DNA of 64,000 bases. Origin: Mycolicibacterium nivoides (GTDB taxonomy: Bacteria; Actinomycetota; Actinomycetes; Mycobacteriales; Mycobacteriaceae). The translations under genes were made by a program, and so were the position numbers. How positions within the stretch are numbered: position 1 is the stretch's first letter; every line of letters begins with the position of its first letter. Of this stretch, positions 43,096-51,916 are shown piece after piece. The notes beneath the pieces are model-generated. The model did not search any database, was not told where the DNA came from, and saw nothing but the letters and a program-made list of their open reading frames with translations. The stretch spans positions 2,131,238-2,195,237 of the forward strand of contig NZ_CP034072.1 in NCBI RefSeq assembly GCF_003855255.1. The letters run 5' to 3'.

Positions 43096-43935
43096 CTAAG
43101 CGTCCTCCACGGTGATGCACGCACCGACCGCGCCGCCACCGACGTGCACGGCGAGCACCGGACCCATGTCCGTCACCGACAGTGACCGCAGGTGCGGCAG
43201 GCGGTCGGTGAGCGCAGCCGCGATCTCATCGGCACCGTCCGGGTTGTCGACGTGGTGCACGACCACGCTCACGGCACGGTCCCCCGCCACGTCGACGATC
43301 TGATCGACAAGTGCCGCATGCGCTTTCGATATCGTCCGGATGCGTTGCGAGAGCACCAGCCGGCCGTCCACATCCAGCCGCAGCAGCGGTTTGAGTGACA
43401 GTGCCGTACCCAGCCACGATGCCGCCGCACCGATCCGGCCGCTGCGCCGCAGGTTGTCGAGCCGGTGCACGACGATGAACGCCTGCCCGCGCGGGATCGC
43501 GGCGCGAGCCGCCGCCTCGACAGCGTCGAGTGTTCCTCCGCCACGGGCTGACTCGGCAGCGGCCAGGGCGACGAAGCCCACCCCCATTGCCGCAGCTCGG
43601 GAGTTCACCACCCGTACGGCCTGCCCGATCTCGCGGGCAACCGCTGCCGCCGTGCTGTAGGTACTCGACAGCGCAGCCGAAATATGGACTGCGACAACAC
43701 CGTCGCCACCGCTGTCGGCCAGCGCCTGCCGATAGGTGTCGGCGAGATCGGCCGGCGAGGCCCCCGACGTCGTGACCCTGGCCCGGTCGTAGACGGCCGC
43801 CGGAATCGGATCAACACCGTCGCGCCAGTCACTGCCGTCGTCGAGGATGTGCAACGGCACCTGCCGGATTCCCCACTGCTCGCACAACTCGGGTCGCAAC
43901 CGCGACGTCGAGTCGGTCACCACCATGACCGCCAT
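43096..43935 (-). CDS. DegV-family fatty-acid-binding protein (Rv2417c-like)
   Basis: Soluble protein of 279 residues of the DegV/FakB family. It opens with VMVVTDSTSRLRPELCEQWG, and has TTSGASPADLADTYRQAL, VHISAALSSTYSTA and the second domain AFIVVHRLDNLRRSGRIG. Family members bind a fatty acid in a buried pocket and hand it to a kinase or acyl transferase. The start ATG 43935 lies 2 bp after octT. Placement beside the octanoyltransferase suggests it delivers or buffers the acyl group, which is inference. Confidence 0.92.
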   Translation of the reverse strand: MAVMVVTDSTSRLRPELCEQWGIRQVPLHILDDGSDWRDGVDPIPAAVYDRARVTTSGASPADLADTYRQALADSGGDGVVAVHISAALSSTYSTAAAVAREIGQAVRVVNSRAAAMGVGFVALAAAESARGGGTLDAVEAAARAAIPRGQAFIVVHRLDNLRRSGRIGAAASWLGTALSLKPLLRLDVDGRLVLSQRIRTISKAHAALVDQIVDVAGDRAVSVVVHHVDNPDGADEIAAALTDRLPHLRSLSVTDMGPVLAVHVGGGAVGACITVEDA

Positions 43936-43937
43936 CG

Positions 43938-44687
43938 TCAGTCTGTGGAATCCAGTTGTGGCACACCGGCATCGGCAAGGCCCTTGAGCATCAACTCGGC
44001 CACGGCCCGGTGGGCTTCGAAATTCCAGTGGATGCCGTCGGGATTGCCGCGCCCGCCGAGGACCTCGTCGGCCACCGCGGCCTTGAGATCCACCAACGGC
44101 ACGTCGTGCTCCTGCGCCCAGGCCGTGATGGCCTTGACCGTGGGCTCGCGTCCGTGATGGGCCTTGCCGTACGTATCGGCGATGTGCACCGACGGCAATG
44201 AGGCCACCACGGGAATGCCGGGTCGGTTGAAATCGATGGCGTTGCGCGTCATCTCGAGGTACTCGACCGTGACGTGCGGGGGCAGCGCCGCTCGTGAGAT
44301 CGGTGACAGCCGGGGCTGAAGCCAGCCGTAGCCGTCCCGTGCCCAGCGCCGCAGCCAGGCCGGACGCACATAGCGGATCAGCTCGCGCAGCGCCGTCGGC
44401 AGCGGAGACGGCAGCGAATCCATGCCGCTGGTGGCGAAGACCACCGCACCCGCGCGCGGCAACGCAGCCCATGCCCGCGGATCCTGCGTCGAGGCCCACC
44501 AGACGTCTCGACAGGTCCAACCGATCCTGCCGATGAGTTCCACATCCCAGCCCAACTGATCGGCCACGATGTTGGGCCAGATCCGCGGATCGTCGGACGG
44601 CAGACCACCGGTCGGGCCGAAATAGGACAGCGAGTCGGCGAATACCAGCAAGACCGGCTTGCGGTCAGGCGAGCGATCAGAGGACAT
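43938..44687 (-). CDS. octT: Diglucosylglycerate octanoyltransferase (SGNH fold)
   Basis: SGNH-hydrolase-fold protein of 249 residues. The nucleophile block reads [13 protein letters not shown] with Ser19, and the C-terminal DxxH is D217-H220 in NPDGIHWN. In mycobacteria the Rv2418c protein transfers octanoate to diglucosylglycerate, an early step of methylglucose lipopolysaccharide synthesis. I assign by fold and by position next to gpgP. ATG 44687 overlaps the gpgP 3' end by 11 bp, so the two are coupled. An open frame upstream is a shadow. Confidence 0.86.
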   Translation of the reverse strand: MSSDRSPDRKPVLLVFADSLSYFGPTGGLPSDDPRIWPNIVADQLGWDVELIGRIGWTCRDVWWASTQDPRAWAALPRAGAVVFATSGMDSLPSPLPTALRELIRYVRPAWLRRWARDGYGWLQPRLSPISRAALPPHVTVEYLEMTRNAIDFNRPGIPVVASLPSVHIADTYGKAHHGREPTVKAITAWAQEHDVPLVDLKAAVADEVLGGRGNPDGIHWNFEAHRAVAELMLKGLADAGVPQLDSTD

Positions 44688-45345
44688 CGTTGGCCACCTG
44701 TGCCGAGGCATTCCAGACATCCAGCCGCCACCGGGTCGCGTCGAAATCTCCGTCATCGTCGGAGTATCCGGACAGCTGAACCCAACTGGCGTTGCCCATA
44801 CCGCCGAGCACCGGCCAGTTGTCCACCGGCAGGCCGAGCAGTCCGGCGGTCAGCGCCGCGATCAGCCCGCCGTGCGCAACCAGCACAACGGGGCGGTCCG
44901 AGCCATCCAGACCCCACTCCGCTTGTCCGGCAACAAGTTCAGCGACCACCGGAACGCTTCGGTCGGCCACGTCGACACGGCTCTCACCGCCGTGCGGTGC
45001 CCACCGCGCATCCTCGCGCCAGGCCACGCGAGCGCCCGGAGCCATCGTGTCGACCTCCTGGTGGGTCAGGCCCTGCCAGTCCCCCAGATGCGTCTCACGC
45101 AACCGCTTGTCCACCTGTACCGCGATCCCGGCGCGATCACCGAGGGTCACCGCGGTGTCGAGGGCGCGTTTGAGATCCGAGGACACGATCAACAGCGGCT
45201 GGCGCTTGGCCAGCACCTCGGCGGCCGCGGCAGCCTGGTCGCGGCCGAGATCGGACAGCTCGGTGTCGAGCTGACCCTGCATCCGGCTGCCCGCGTTGTA
45301 CTCGGTCTGGCCGTGGCGCAACAGCACCAGCCGACGGACCCTCAT
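44677..45345 (-). CDS. gpgP: Glucosyl-3-phosphoglycerate phosphatase
   Basis: Histidine phosphatase of 222 residues. The catalytic motif is [10 protein letters not shown] with R10-H11, then R60, E84 and H158 complete the phosphate pocket (SDLKRAL, LRETHLG, LVAHGG). It would remove phosphate from glucosyl-3-phosphoglycerate to give glucosylglycerate, the precursor of methylglucose lipopolysaccharides. Generic phosphoglycerate mutases look similar; the position before octT supports the specific call. ATG 45345 lies 7 bp after rsfS. Confidence 0.88.
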   Translation of the reverse strand: MRVRRLVLLRHGQTEYNAGSRMQGQLDTELSDLGRDQAAAAAEVLAKRQPLLIVSSDLKRALDTAVTLGDRAGIAVQVDKRLRETHLGDWQGLTHQEVDTMAPGARVAWREDARWAPHGGESRVDVADRSVPVVAELVAGQAEWGLDGSDRPVVLVAHGGLIAALTAGLLGLPVDNWPVLGGMGNASWVQLSGYSDDDGDFDATRWRLDVWNASAQVANDVL

Positions 45346-45352
45346 CGCGCCC

Positions 45353-45739
45353 TCATTCCGCCAACTCCGGGTCCACCGGCCCACCAAGATCGACCGGAAC
45401 CGTCGGGCAATCGCGCCACAACCGTTCCAGGGCGTAGAACTCCCGCTCGTCCTGGTGCTGGATGTGCACCACGATGTCGACGTAGTCGAGCAACGTCCAG
45501 CGCCCCTCGCGGGTGCCCTCGCGGCGCGCGGGCTTGTAGCCGGCCAGCCGCATCTTGTCCTCGACCTCGTCGACGATCGCATTGACCTGGCGCTCGTTGG
45601 AGGCTGACGCGATCACGAAGCAGTCGGTGATCACCAACTGACCCGACACGTCGATGACCACCACATCGTCGGCCAGCTTGGCCGAGGCAGCCTGGGCGGC
45701 CACCGTCGCCATCGCGACGGCCTCGTCGGTCGCGCTCAT
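45353..45739 (-). CDS. rsfS: Ribosome silencing factor RsfS
   Basis: Protein of 128 residues, family RsfS/Iojap. It binds uL14 on the 50S subunit and blocks subunit joining in slow growth. Signature segments are [29 protein letters not shown] and [17 protein letters not shown], and then [32 protein letters not shown]. The C-terminus is slightly longer than in E. coli. The ATG overlaps the nadD stop (ATGA), a standard actinobacterial pairing. Confidence 0.95.
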   Translation of the reverse strand: MSATDEAVAMATVAAQAASAKLADDVVVIDVSGQLVITDCFVIASASNERQVNAIVDEVEDKMRLAGYKPARREGTREGRWTLLDYVDIVVHIQHQDEREFYALERLWRDCPTVPVDLGGPVDPELAE

Positions 45740-46383
45740 CGAACCGGCTCCATGATGTGTTCACCCTTCCCGTCTGCGGAGTACAACCCGCGTTTGGTCA
45801 CGTACTGGACCACGCCGTCGGGCACCAGGTACCAGATCGGCCGGCCTTCGGAGGCCCTCTTACGGCAGTCGCTGGAGGAGATCGCCAGCGCAGGCACCTC
45901 GACCAACGTCAGTGCGTCGGGCGGCAGCTCGCGCAGCGCCGCCTCGATATGGTCACCGTCCAGCTCGTAGCCCGGCCGGCTGACGCCGACAAACCTCGCC
46001 ATGGAGAACAGGTCTTCCCAGTTCTGCCAGGACAGGATCGATGCCAGGGCATCGGCTCCGGTGATGAAGAACAGGTCGGTGCCGGCGTTGAGATCACGCA
46101 GGTCACGCAGGGTGTCCTTGGTGTAGGTCGCCCCGCCCCGGTCGATGTCGACCCGGCTGACCGAGAAACGCGGGTTGGACGCGGTCGCGATCACCGTCAT
46201 CAGATACCGGTCCTCGGCCGCGCTGACCCGCCGGTCGTGTTTCTGCCACGGCTGACCGGTCGGGACGAACACCACCTCGTCGAGTTCGAACAGGTCCGCC
46301 ACCTCACTGGCGGCGACCAGGTGCCCGTTGTGGATGGGATCGAACGTCCCACCCATCACACCCAACCTGCGCCGTCTTGCCAC
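45736..46383 (-). CDS. nadD: Nicotinate-nucleotide adenylyltransferase
   Basis: Enzyme of 215 residues that makes deamido-NAD from nicotinate mononucleotide and ATP. The adenylyltransferase motif [11 protein letters not shown] is intact, as is ISSSDCRKR near the C-terminus (the ISSTxxR motif, with a substitution). I chose GTG 46383 because homologs begin a few residues before [13 protein letters not shown] 46422 gives 13 extra residues without homology. It overlaps rsfS. The NAD synthase gene nadE lies 9 kb to the right. Confidence 0.94.
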   Translation of the reverse strand: MARRRRLGVMGGTFDPIHNGHLVAASEVADLFELDEVVFVPTGQPWQKHDRRVSAAEDRYLMTVIATASNPRFSVSRVDIDRGGATYTKDTLRDLRDLNAGTDLFFITGADALASILSWQNWEDLFSMARFVGVSRPGYELDGDHIEAALRELPPDALTLVEVPALAISSSDCRKRASEGRPIWYLVPDGVVQYVTKRGLYSADGKGEHIMEPVR

Positions 46384-46464
46384 AAAGAGGCAGCTTACGG
46401 GAGCGTTGACGGGCGTCGGCACCCGTGCGAACCCGGCGGCACGGGGGTGACGCGATGCGCGGGC

Positions 46465-47919
46465 TCAGACCGGCAGCAACCCGTCGATCACCGCGGCCAG
46501 CTGCTTGGCCGAGCGGCACTCGTGCATCGGGATCGTTTCGAGGTATTTCGGCACCGCAGAATCCCCGCTGCCCCACAGGTGCTTGGGCTCCGGGTTGAGC
46601 CAGTGCGCGTGACGGCTGGCCGACACCATGTGGGCCAGCAGTGCCGTCTCGGGATTGCGGTAGTTGTTCCGACCGTCGCCCAGCACCAGCAGCGAGCTGC
46701 GCGGCGACAGCACGTTGGGGTACTTGTCCAGGAACGACACGAAGGCGTGGCCGTAGTCGGAGTGCCCGTCGCGGGTGTAGACGCCCGCCTCACGGGTGAT
46801 GCGCTGCACCGCCACCGCCAGATCGGCCTCCGGCCCGAACATGTCGGTGACCTCGTCGGTGGTGTCGATGAAGGCGAAGACACGAACCCGGGAGAACTGC
46901 TGGCGCAGCGCCGAGACCAACATCAGGGTGAAGTGGCTGAACCCGGCCACCGACCCGGACACATCGCAGAGCACCACGAGCTCGGGACGGGCCGGATGCG
47001 GCTTCTTGAGCACCACGTCGATCGGCACACCGCCGGTGGACATCGACTTGCGCAGCGTCTTGCGCAGGTCGATCTCCCCGGACCGGGACCGGCGGCGCCG
47101 GGCCGCCAGCCGCGTCGCCAACGTGCGTGCCAGCGGTTGCACGGTCTTGCGCATCTGGCGGAGCTGCTCACCGGACGCGCGCAGGAACTCGACGTTCTCG
47201 GCCAGCTGCGGCACCCCGTACATCTGCACGTGGTCGCGGCCCAACTGCTCGGCGGTGCGGCGCTTGGTCTCGGACTCGACCATCTTGCGCAGCTGGGAGA
47301 TGCGCTGGGCGGCCAGGGCCTTGGCGATCTCCTCCTGGGTCGGCGTGGGCTCGTCGCCGTAGGGGGCGAGCAGCCCGGCCAGCAGCCGGCCCTCCAAATC
47401 GTCGAGGCTCATGGCCTTGAGCGCCTGATACGACGAATACGACGGGCCGCGGCTGGAGTTGTAGCGGCCGTAAGCCTCGACGATCCGGGCGATCATCGCC
47501 GCCATCCGGTCGTCGAGGTTGGCCAGATCCTCGTTGTCGGCCAGCATCTGCACCAGCGCGTCGCGCATCGCCTCGATGTCCTCGGGCGGCAGCTGGAGCC
47601 GATCCTCGTCGCCGGTGTCGCCCTCCTCGTCATCGTCGAGCACGGTGCGCGCGCCGAGCGCCGCCGGGAAGAACAGGTCGAACATCGCGTCGTAGGTCTC
47701 GCGGTGGTCGGGGCGCCGCAGCACCGCGCAGGCGATGCCCTCGCGCAGCGCCTCACGATCGCCCAGCCCCAGCACCGTGATCACCCGGCCGGCGTCCACG
47801 GTTTCCGACGGACCGACCGAGATTCCCTGCCCGCGAAGGGCTTCGACGAACTCGACGAGGTGCCCGGGCAGGCCGTGCGGGGCCAGCGGCTGGGGCGGTC
47901 GGACCCGGCGGGGCACCAC
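46465..47919 (-). CDS. VWA-domain (CoxE-like) protein paired with MoxR ATPase
   Basis: Protein of 484 residues. The C-terminal von Willebrand A domain holds the metal site DVSGSVAGF (DxSxS) and a conserved Asp in DTTDEVTDM. The N-terminal half is helical and charged (DDDEEGDTGDEDRLQLPPEDIEAM), as in CoxE-like proteins (Rv2425c). Such proteins act with a MoxR AAA ATPase as a metal- or protein-assembly chaperone. The GTG start at 47919 overlaps the MoxR stop by one base (TAGTG), so they are coupled. The client is unknown. Confidence 0.88.
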   Translation of the reverse strand: MVPRRVRPPQPLAPHGLPGHLVEFVEALRGQGISVGPSETVDAGRVITVLGLGDREALREGIACAVLRRPDHRETYDAMFDLFFPAALGARTVLDDDEEGDTGDEDRLQLPPEDIEAMRDALVQMLADNEDLANLDDRMAAMIARIVEAYGRYNSSRGPSYSSYQALKAMSLDDLEGRLLAGLLAPYGDEPTPTQEEIAKALAAQRISQLRKMVESETKRRTAEQLGRDHVQMYGVPQLAENVEFLRASGEQLRQMRKTVQPLARTLATRLAARRRRSRSGEIDLRKTLRKSMSTGGVPIDVVLKKPHPARPELVVLCDVSGSVAGFSHFTLMLVSALRQQFSRVRVFAFIDTTDEVTDMFGPEADLAVAVQRITREAGVYTRDGHSDYGHAFVSFLDKYPNVLSPRSSLLVLGDGRNNYRNPETALLAHMVSASRHAHWLNPEPKHLWGSGDSAVPKYLETIPMHECRSAKQLAAVIDGLLPV

Positions 47920-48806
47920 TAGTTGAGCCTGAGCTCGCCGGCAGCGCGCTGCTGGTCGGACTGGTGTTTGAGGACCACGCCGAGGGTGGCGGCGATCATC
48001 TCGTCGTCGATGGTGTCCAGGCCCAGGGCCAGGACGGTGCGGCCCCAGTCGATGGTCTCGGCGACCGACGGCAGCTTCTTGAGCTGCATACCGCGCATCA
48101 CGCCGATGATCCGCACCAGCTCGGTGGCGATGTGCTCGGGCAGCTCGGGAACCCGGGACAGCAGGATGCGGCGCTCCAGATCCGGATCCGGGAAGTCGAT
48201 GTGCAGGAACAGGCAGCGACGCTTGAGCGCCTCGGAGAGCTCACGGGTGGCATTGGAGGTGAGGACCACGAAGGGCGGCCGTTCGGCGGTGATCGTGCCG
48301 AGTTCCGGGACGGTGACCGCGAAGTCGGAGAGCACCTCCAAGAGCAGGCCCTCGATCTCGATGTCGGCCTTGTCGGTCTCGTCGACCAGCAGCACGGTCG
48401 GGTCGGTGCGCTTGATCGCGGTCAGCAGCGGACGGGTCAGCAGGAACTCTTCGCTGAACACGTCCATCTTGGTCTGGTCCCAGTCACCGCCGTTGGCGTT
48501 CTGCCCGGCCTGGATCCGCAGGATCTGCTTGGCGTGGTTCCACTCGTAGAGAGCGCGGGCCTCGTCGACGCCCTCGTAGCACTGCAACCGCACCAGCTCC
48601 GAGCCGGTGGTCGCGGCCACCGCGCGGGCCAGCTCGGTCTTGCCGACACCCGCGGGCCCCTCCACGAGCAACGGCTTACCCAGCCGGTCGGCGAGGAAAA
48701 CCGCCGTCGCGGTGGCGGTATCGGGCAGGTATCCGGTCTCCGCCAGGCGGCGCGCGACATCGTCGATGTCGGCGAACAACGGAGCGGGGCGAGCGGGCAC
48801 GCTCAT
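47919..48806 (-). CDS. MoxR-family AAA+ ATPase (Rv2426c-like)
   Basis: AAA+ ATPase of 295 residues. Walker A is GPAGVGKTE, Walker B VLLVDETDKAD, with sensor-1 VVLTSNATRELSEALKRR and an arginine-containing C-terminal helical part (SVAETIDWGRTVLALG). It is first in the MoxR-VWA pair and partners the gene downstream, which overlaps it by a base. The pair probably remodels a protein complex; nothing adjacent suggests the client. The ATG at 48806 follows AGGAGACCAC. Confidence 0.93.
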   Translation of the reverse strand: MSVPARPAPLFADIDDVARRLAETGYLPDTATATAVFLADRLGKPLLVEGPAGVGKTELARAVAATTGSELVRLQCYEGVDEARALYEWNHAKQILRIQAGQNANGGDWDQTKMDVFSEEFLLTRPLLTAIKRTDPTVLLVDETDKADIEIEGLLLEVLSDFAVTVPELGTITAERPPFVVLTSNATRELSEALKRRCLFLHIDFPDPDLERRILLSRVPELPEHIATELVRIIGVMRGMQLKKLPSVAETIDWGRTVLALGLDTIDDEMIAATLGVVLKHQSDQQRAAGELRLN

Positions 48807-48836
48807 GTGGTCTCCTGGTCTCTGTCTGGTCGGCGC

Positions 48837-50102
48837 CTAGGCCGGGCGGGTCTGACCGTCTCCCCACACGATCCATTTGGTGGAGGTCAGTTCGGGCAGG
48901 CCCATGGGTCCGCGGGCATGCAGCTTCTGGGTGGAGATGCCGATCTCTGCGCCGAAACCGAACTGCTCTCCGTCGGTGAACGCGGTGGACGCGTTGACCA
49001 TCACCGCAGCCGCGTCCACCTGTTCGGTGAAGCGTTGGGCCGCAGCAAGATTCGTAGTCACGATGGCCTCGGTATGCCCGGTGCCGTACTCGTTGATGTG
49101 GGCGATCGCGGCGTCGAGACCGTCGACCAGGGCCACGGCGATGTCCATCGAGAGGAACTCGGCGTGCAACTCCTCGTCGGTGGGGTCGGCGTGGACCGTG
49201 ACCCCTGCCTCGCGTAGTGCGGAGGTCAGCCGGGGCAGAGCGGTGGCCTCCAGCGCCTTGTCCACCAACAGCGTCTCGGCGGCGTTGCAGACGCTGGGAC
49301 GCCGGGTCTTGGAGTTCAGCAGGATCTTCTCGGCAACGTCGATATCGGCCGACTCATGAACGTAGACATGACAATTGCCGACGCCGGTCTCGATGGTGGG
49401 CACCTGGGCGTCGCGCACCACGGCCTCGATCAGACCCGCTCCCCCACGCGGGATCACCACGTCTACCAGACCACGGGCCTGGATCAGGTGGGTGACACTG
49501 GCGCGGTCATGGCTGGGCAGCAACTGCACGGCGTCCAGCGGCAGCTCCACCGACTCCAGCGCCGAACGCAGCGCGGTCACCAGTGCCTGATTGGACCGGG
49601 CCGCGGACGAACTGCCGCGCAGCAGAGCCGCATTGCCGGATTTGAGGGTGAGCCCGAACGCGTCCACCGTGACGTTGGGACGGCCCTCATAGACCATGCC
49701 GACCACGCCGAGCGGCACCCGCTGCTGACGCAGCTGCAGACCGTTGGGCAGGGTCCGGCCGCGCAGCACCTCGCCGACCGGATCGGGCAGACCGGCGACC
49801 TGGCGCAGCCCGGCGGCGATGCCGTCGACGCGTTGCGGAGTGAGCGCCAGCCGGTCCAGGATCGCCTCCGGGGTTCCGGCCTCGCGGGCGGTCTGAAGAT
49901 CGGCGGCGTTGGCGGCCAAGATGTCGTCGACATTGGCCAGCACGCTGTCGGCGGCGGCATGCAGCGCACGGTTCTTGGTCTCGGCGCTCAGGGTGCCCAG
50001 GACGCGCGCCGCGACACGGGCCCGACGCGCCGCTTCGTGCACCTGGTCGCGCAGATCGGCGTGCGGCACCGCAGCCGCCGGAGACTCTGTCTGAACGCTC
50101 AT
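48837..50102 (-). CDS. proA: Gamma-glutamyl phosphate reductase
   Basis: Proline-pathway enzyme of 421 residues that reduces gamma-glutamyl phosphate with NADPH. The catalytic Cys272 lies in [17 protein letters not shown]; other family blocks are [35 protein letters not shown] and [13 protein letters not shown]. The ATG at 50102 has no ribosome-binding site but a TACGCT -10 lies 6 bases upstream, so the message may be leaderless. It stands alone; its partner proB is 10 kb to the right next to obg. Confidence 0.97.
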   Translation of the reverse strand: MSVQTESPAAAVPHADLRDQVHEAARRARVAARVLGTLSAETKNRALHAAADSVLANVDDILAANAADLQTAREAGTPEAILDRLALTPQRVDGIAAGLRQVAGLPDPVGEVLRGRTLPNGLQLRQQRVPLGVVGMVYEGRPNVTVDAFGLTLKSGNAALLRGSSSAARSNQALVTALRSALESVELPLDAVQLLPSHDRASVTHLIQARGLVDVVIPRGGAGLIEAVVRDAQVPTIETGVGNCHVYVHESADIDVAEKILLNSKTRRPSVCNAAETLLVDKALEATALPRLTSALREAGVTVHADPTDEELHAEFLSMDIAVALVDGLDAAIAHINEYGTGHTEAIVTTNLAAAQRFTEQVDAAAVMVNASTAFTDGEQFGFGAEIGISTQKLHARGPMGLPELTSTKWIVWGDGQTRPA

Positions 50103-50108
50103 CTAGCC

Positions 50109-50114
50109 AGCGTA
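50109..50114 (-). promoter_or_regulatory. Candidate -10 box of proA (leaderless)
   Basis: TACGCT on the minus strand ends 6 bases before ATG 50102. The same hexamer and spacing occur before the TetR gene at 59539-59544. No Shine-Dalgarno precedes the start, which fits a leaderless transcript. Confidence 0.5.
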
Positions 50115-50171
50115 TCGGACCTGTTGACGTCCTTCGACACGTGTCAGGCACCACTGACGGGCCAGCCCGGT

Positions 50172-50177
50172 TAGCCT
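50172..50177 (+). promoter_or_regulatory. Candidate -10 box of the ribokinase gene
   Basis: TAGCCT ends 8 bases before ATG 50186, and there is no ribosome-binding site. This supports ATG 50186 rather than the upstream in-frame start at 50141. Confidence 0.4.
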
Positions 50178-50185
50178 TTTTATCT

Positions 50186-51046
50186 ATGGCCGCTGCGCGG
50201 GTTTGCGTCGTCGGGAGTATCAACGCCGACCTCACGTTCACCGTCGGTGCGCTGCCGCGCCCGGGACAGACGGTGCTCGCCTCGTCGCTGTCATCGGCGC
50301 CCGGCGGCAAGGGCGGCAACCAGGCGGTGGCGGCCGCGCGGGCCGGCGCCGACGTCGAGCTGGTGGCCGCGGTCGGAGACGATCCCGCCGCAACCACCCT
50401 GCGCCGTCATCTCCAGGCCAATGGCGTCGGGGCCGACGCCGTGACCTGCATGCCGGGCCCGAGCGGATCGGCCGCGATCCTCGTCGACACCGTCGGGGAG
50501 AACTGCATCGTGGTGGCGCCGGGCGCCAACTCACGGCTCGAGGTGGATTCCGCGGCGGCACGCTCGGCGATCGTGTGGAGCGAGGTCACCCTGATCCAGT
50601 TGGAGATCCCGGTGGCGACGGCGATCGCCGCGGCCAAACTGGCCCGGGCCGCCGGCGCGGTGGTGATGCTCAACGCGTCGCCGGGAGGCACGCCCGCCCA
50701 TCACCTGCTGGCCTTGTCGGAACTGGTCGACGTCGTGGTGGTGAACGAGACCGAGGCGGCGGAGTGGCATTGGCCGGTGCGGCATCTGGTGATCACCCGG
50801 GGCGCACGAGGGGCCAGCTACCTCGGCGAGGACGAGCGCTTCGACGTGCCGGCCCCCGCGGTGCGGGCGTTGGACACCGCCGGTGCCGGTGACGTGTTCG
50901 CCGGCGTGCTGGCCGCCGGCTGGACCACGGGCCACGAGCAGGCCCTGCGCCGCGCCTGTGCGGCCGGAGCCCTGGCCACCCTGGTGCGAGGGGCCGGCAA
51001 CTGCGCGCCGTCCGCCGTCGACATCGATGCCGTCCTCACACACTGA
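50186..51046 (+). CDS. rbsK: PfkB-family sugar kinase, ribokinase-like
   Basis: Carbohydrate kinase of 286 residues. Ribokinase hallmarks are CVVGSINADLTFTVGALPRPG at the N-terminus, GGKGGNQAVAAARAG (motif 1) and the C-terminal DTAGAGDVFAGVLAAGW with the catalytic Asp. It would phosphorylate ribose or a related furanose with ATP. I chose ATG 50186 over ATG 50141 on homology and the -10 box. No ribose transporter lies nearby. Position after proA recalls rbsK in M. tuberculosis, but the ahpC block I recall there is missing here. Confidence 0.85.
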   Translation: MAAARVCVVGSINADLTFTVGALPRPGQTVLASSLSSAPGGKGGNQAVAAARAGADVELVAAVGDDPAATTLRRHLQANGVGADAVTCMPGPSGSAAILVDTVGENCIVVAPGANSRLEVDSAAARSAIVWSEVTLIQLEIPVATAIAAAKLARAAGAVVMLNASPGGTPAHHLLALSELVDVVVVNETEAAEWHWPVRHLVITRGARGASYLGEDERFDVPAPAVRALDTAGAGDVFAGVLAAGWTTGHEQALRRACAAGALATLVRGAGNCAPSAVDIDAVLTH

Positions 51047-51077
51047 GACGGCCAACTGAATCCGATACCGTTGGCGT

Positions 51078-51083
51078 TATAGT
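51078..51083 (+). promoter_or_regulatory. Candidate -10 box (TATAGT) of the enoyl-CoA hydratase gene
   Basis: TATAGT ends 8 bases before ATG 51092 and is near consensus. No ribosome-binding site is present, so the mRNA is probably leaderless. The gap to the previous gene is 45 bp. Confidence 0.5.
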
Positions 51084-51091
51084 CGCCAACC

Positions 51092-51916
51092 ATGACACAG
51101 GGACTCTCCCCACGACCCCCCGAAGGCGACTGGCTCGGCACGCCGTACCTGAAGTTCGAGCGACAGGGCCCGTTCGGTGTGGTCACCCTGGATCGGCCCG
51201 AGGCCCGCAACGCGATGACCCCTGCCATGTACTTCGGCATCCGGTACGCGGTCACCCATGTCGAGGCGGACCCGGATCTGGCCGGCCTGCTCATCACCGG
51301 CACCGGAGACGTGTTCGCACCGGGCGGTGACCTGGGCGGCGGCAACGGCGTCGACGACTGGATGAGCTTCGGTGCGGCCCTGTCGATGGACGTCACACCG
51401 TTCGAAACCCTGCGCCAATCGGTCAAGCCCGTGGTGAGCGCGGTCAACGGCTTGTGCCAGGGCGGTGGGCTGCAGATCGCGATCTGCAGCGACATGGCCG
51501 TGGTCAGCGACCGCGCCACGTTCCGGGTGCCCGAGTTGTACCGCGGCATCGCCGACACCTACTACAGCCAGATGCTGGCCCGCCTGATCGGCCCGGTCCG
51601 GACCCGCGACCTGATGTTCACGGGACGCACCCTCAGCGCGCAGGAGGCGGTCGACTGGGGCATGGTCGCCCGGATCGTGCCCCACGACGAATTGCTCACT
51701 GCCGCAAGCGAAGTGCTCGCTCAGTGTTGCCGGACCGCACCCCGGGCCCGCGGCGTGGTCAAGTCCAGCCTGGACAGCTACATGGGCCTCTACGACCGCA
51801 TCGGCATGAAGGCCAGCTACAGCGGCGACGAGGCGGTGGAGGGCTTCCGGGCATTCAAGGCACGTCGCTCACCCGAATGGGTGCATCCAGACCTGCGGGC
51901 CGAGGGCCGGCTCTAG
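51092..51916 (+). CDS. Enoyl-CoA hydratase/isomerase-family protein (crotonase fold)
   Basis: Soluble crotonase-fold protein of 274 residues, acting on an acyl-CoA thioester. The core shows FGVVTLDRPEARNAMTPAMY, the oxyanion loop FAPGGDLGGG and the second loop NGLCQGGGLQIAICSDMAVV. I cannot fix the catalytic acidic residues with certainty, so hydratase versus isomerase is open. It stands alone on the plus strand and its 3' end is 4 bp short of overlapping the convergent S15-type gene. Which CoA substrate is used is unknown. Confidence 0.9.
   Translation: MTQGLSPRPPEGDWLGTPYLKFERQGPFGVVTLDRPEARNAMTPAMYFGIRYAVTHVEADPDLAGLLITGTGDVFAPGGDLGGGNGVDDWMSFGAALSMDVTPFETLRQSVKPVVSAVNGLCQGGGLQIAICSDMAVVSDRATFRVPELYRGIADTYYSQMLARLIGPVRTRDLMFTGRTLSAQEAVDWGMVARIVPHDELLTAASEVLAQCCRTAPRARGVVKSSLDSYMGLYDRIGMKASYSGDEAVEGFRAFKARRSPEWVHPDLRAEGRL

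Noticed and set aside
45757..47922. Open frame of 721 codons on the plus strand, antisense to nadD and the VWA gene
   Set aside because: It mirrors third-position GC of the genes on the other strand, has His/Gln/Arg-rich sequence without domain patterns, and the minus-strand genes are clearly real ([16 protein letters not shown]).
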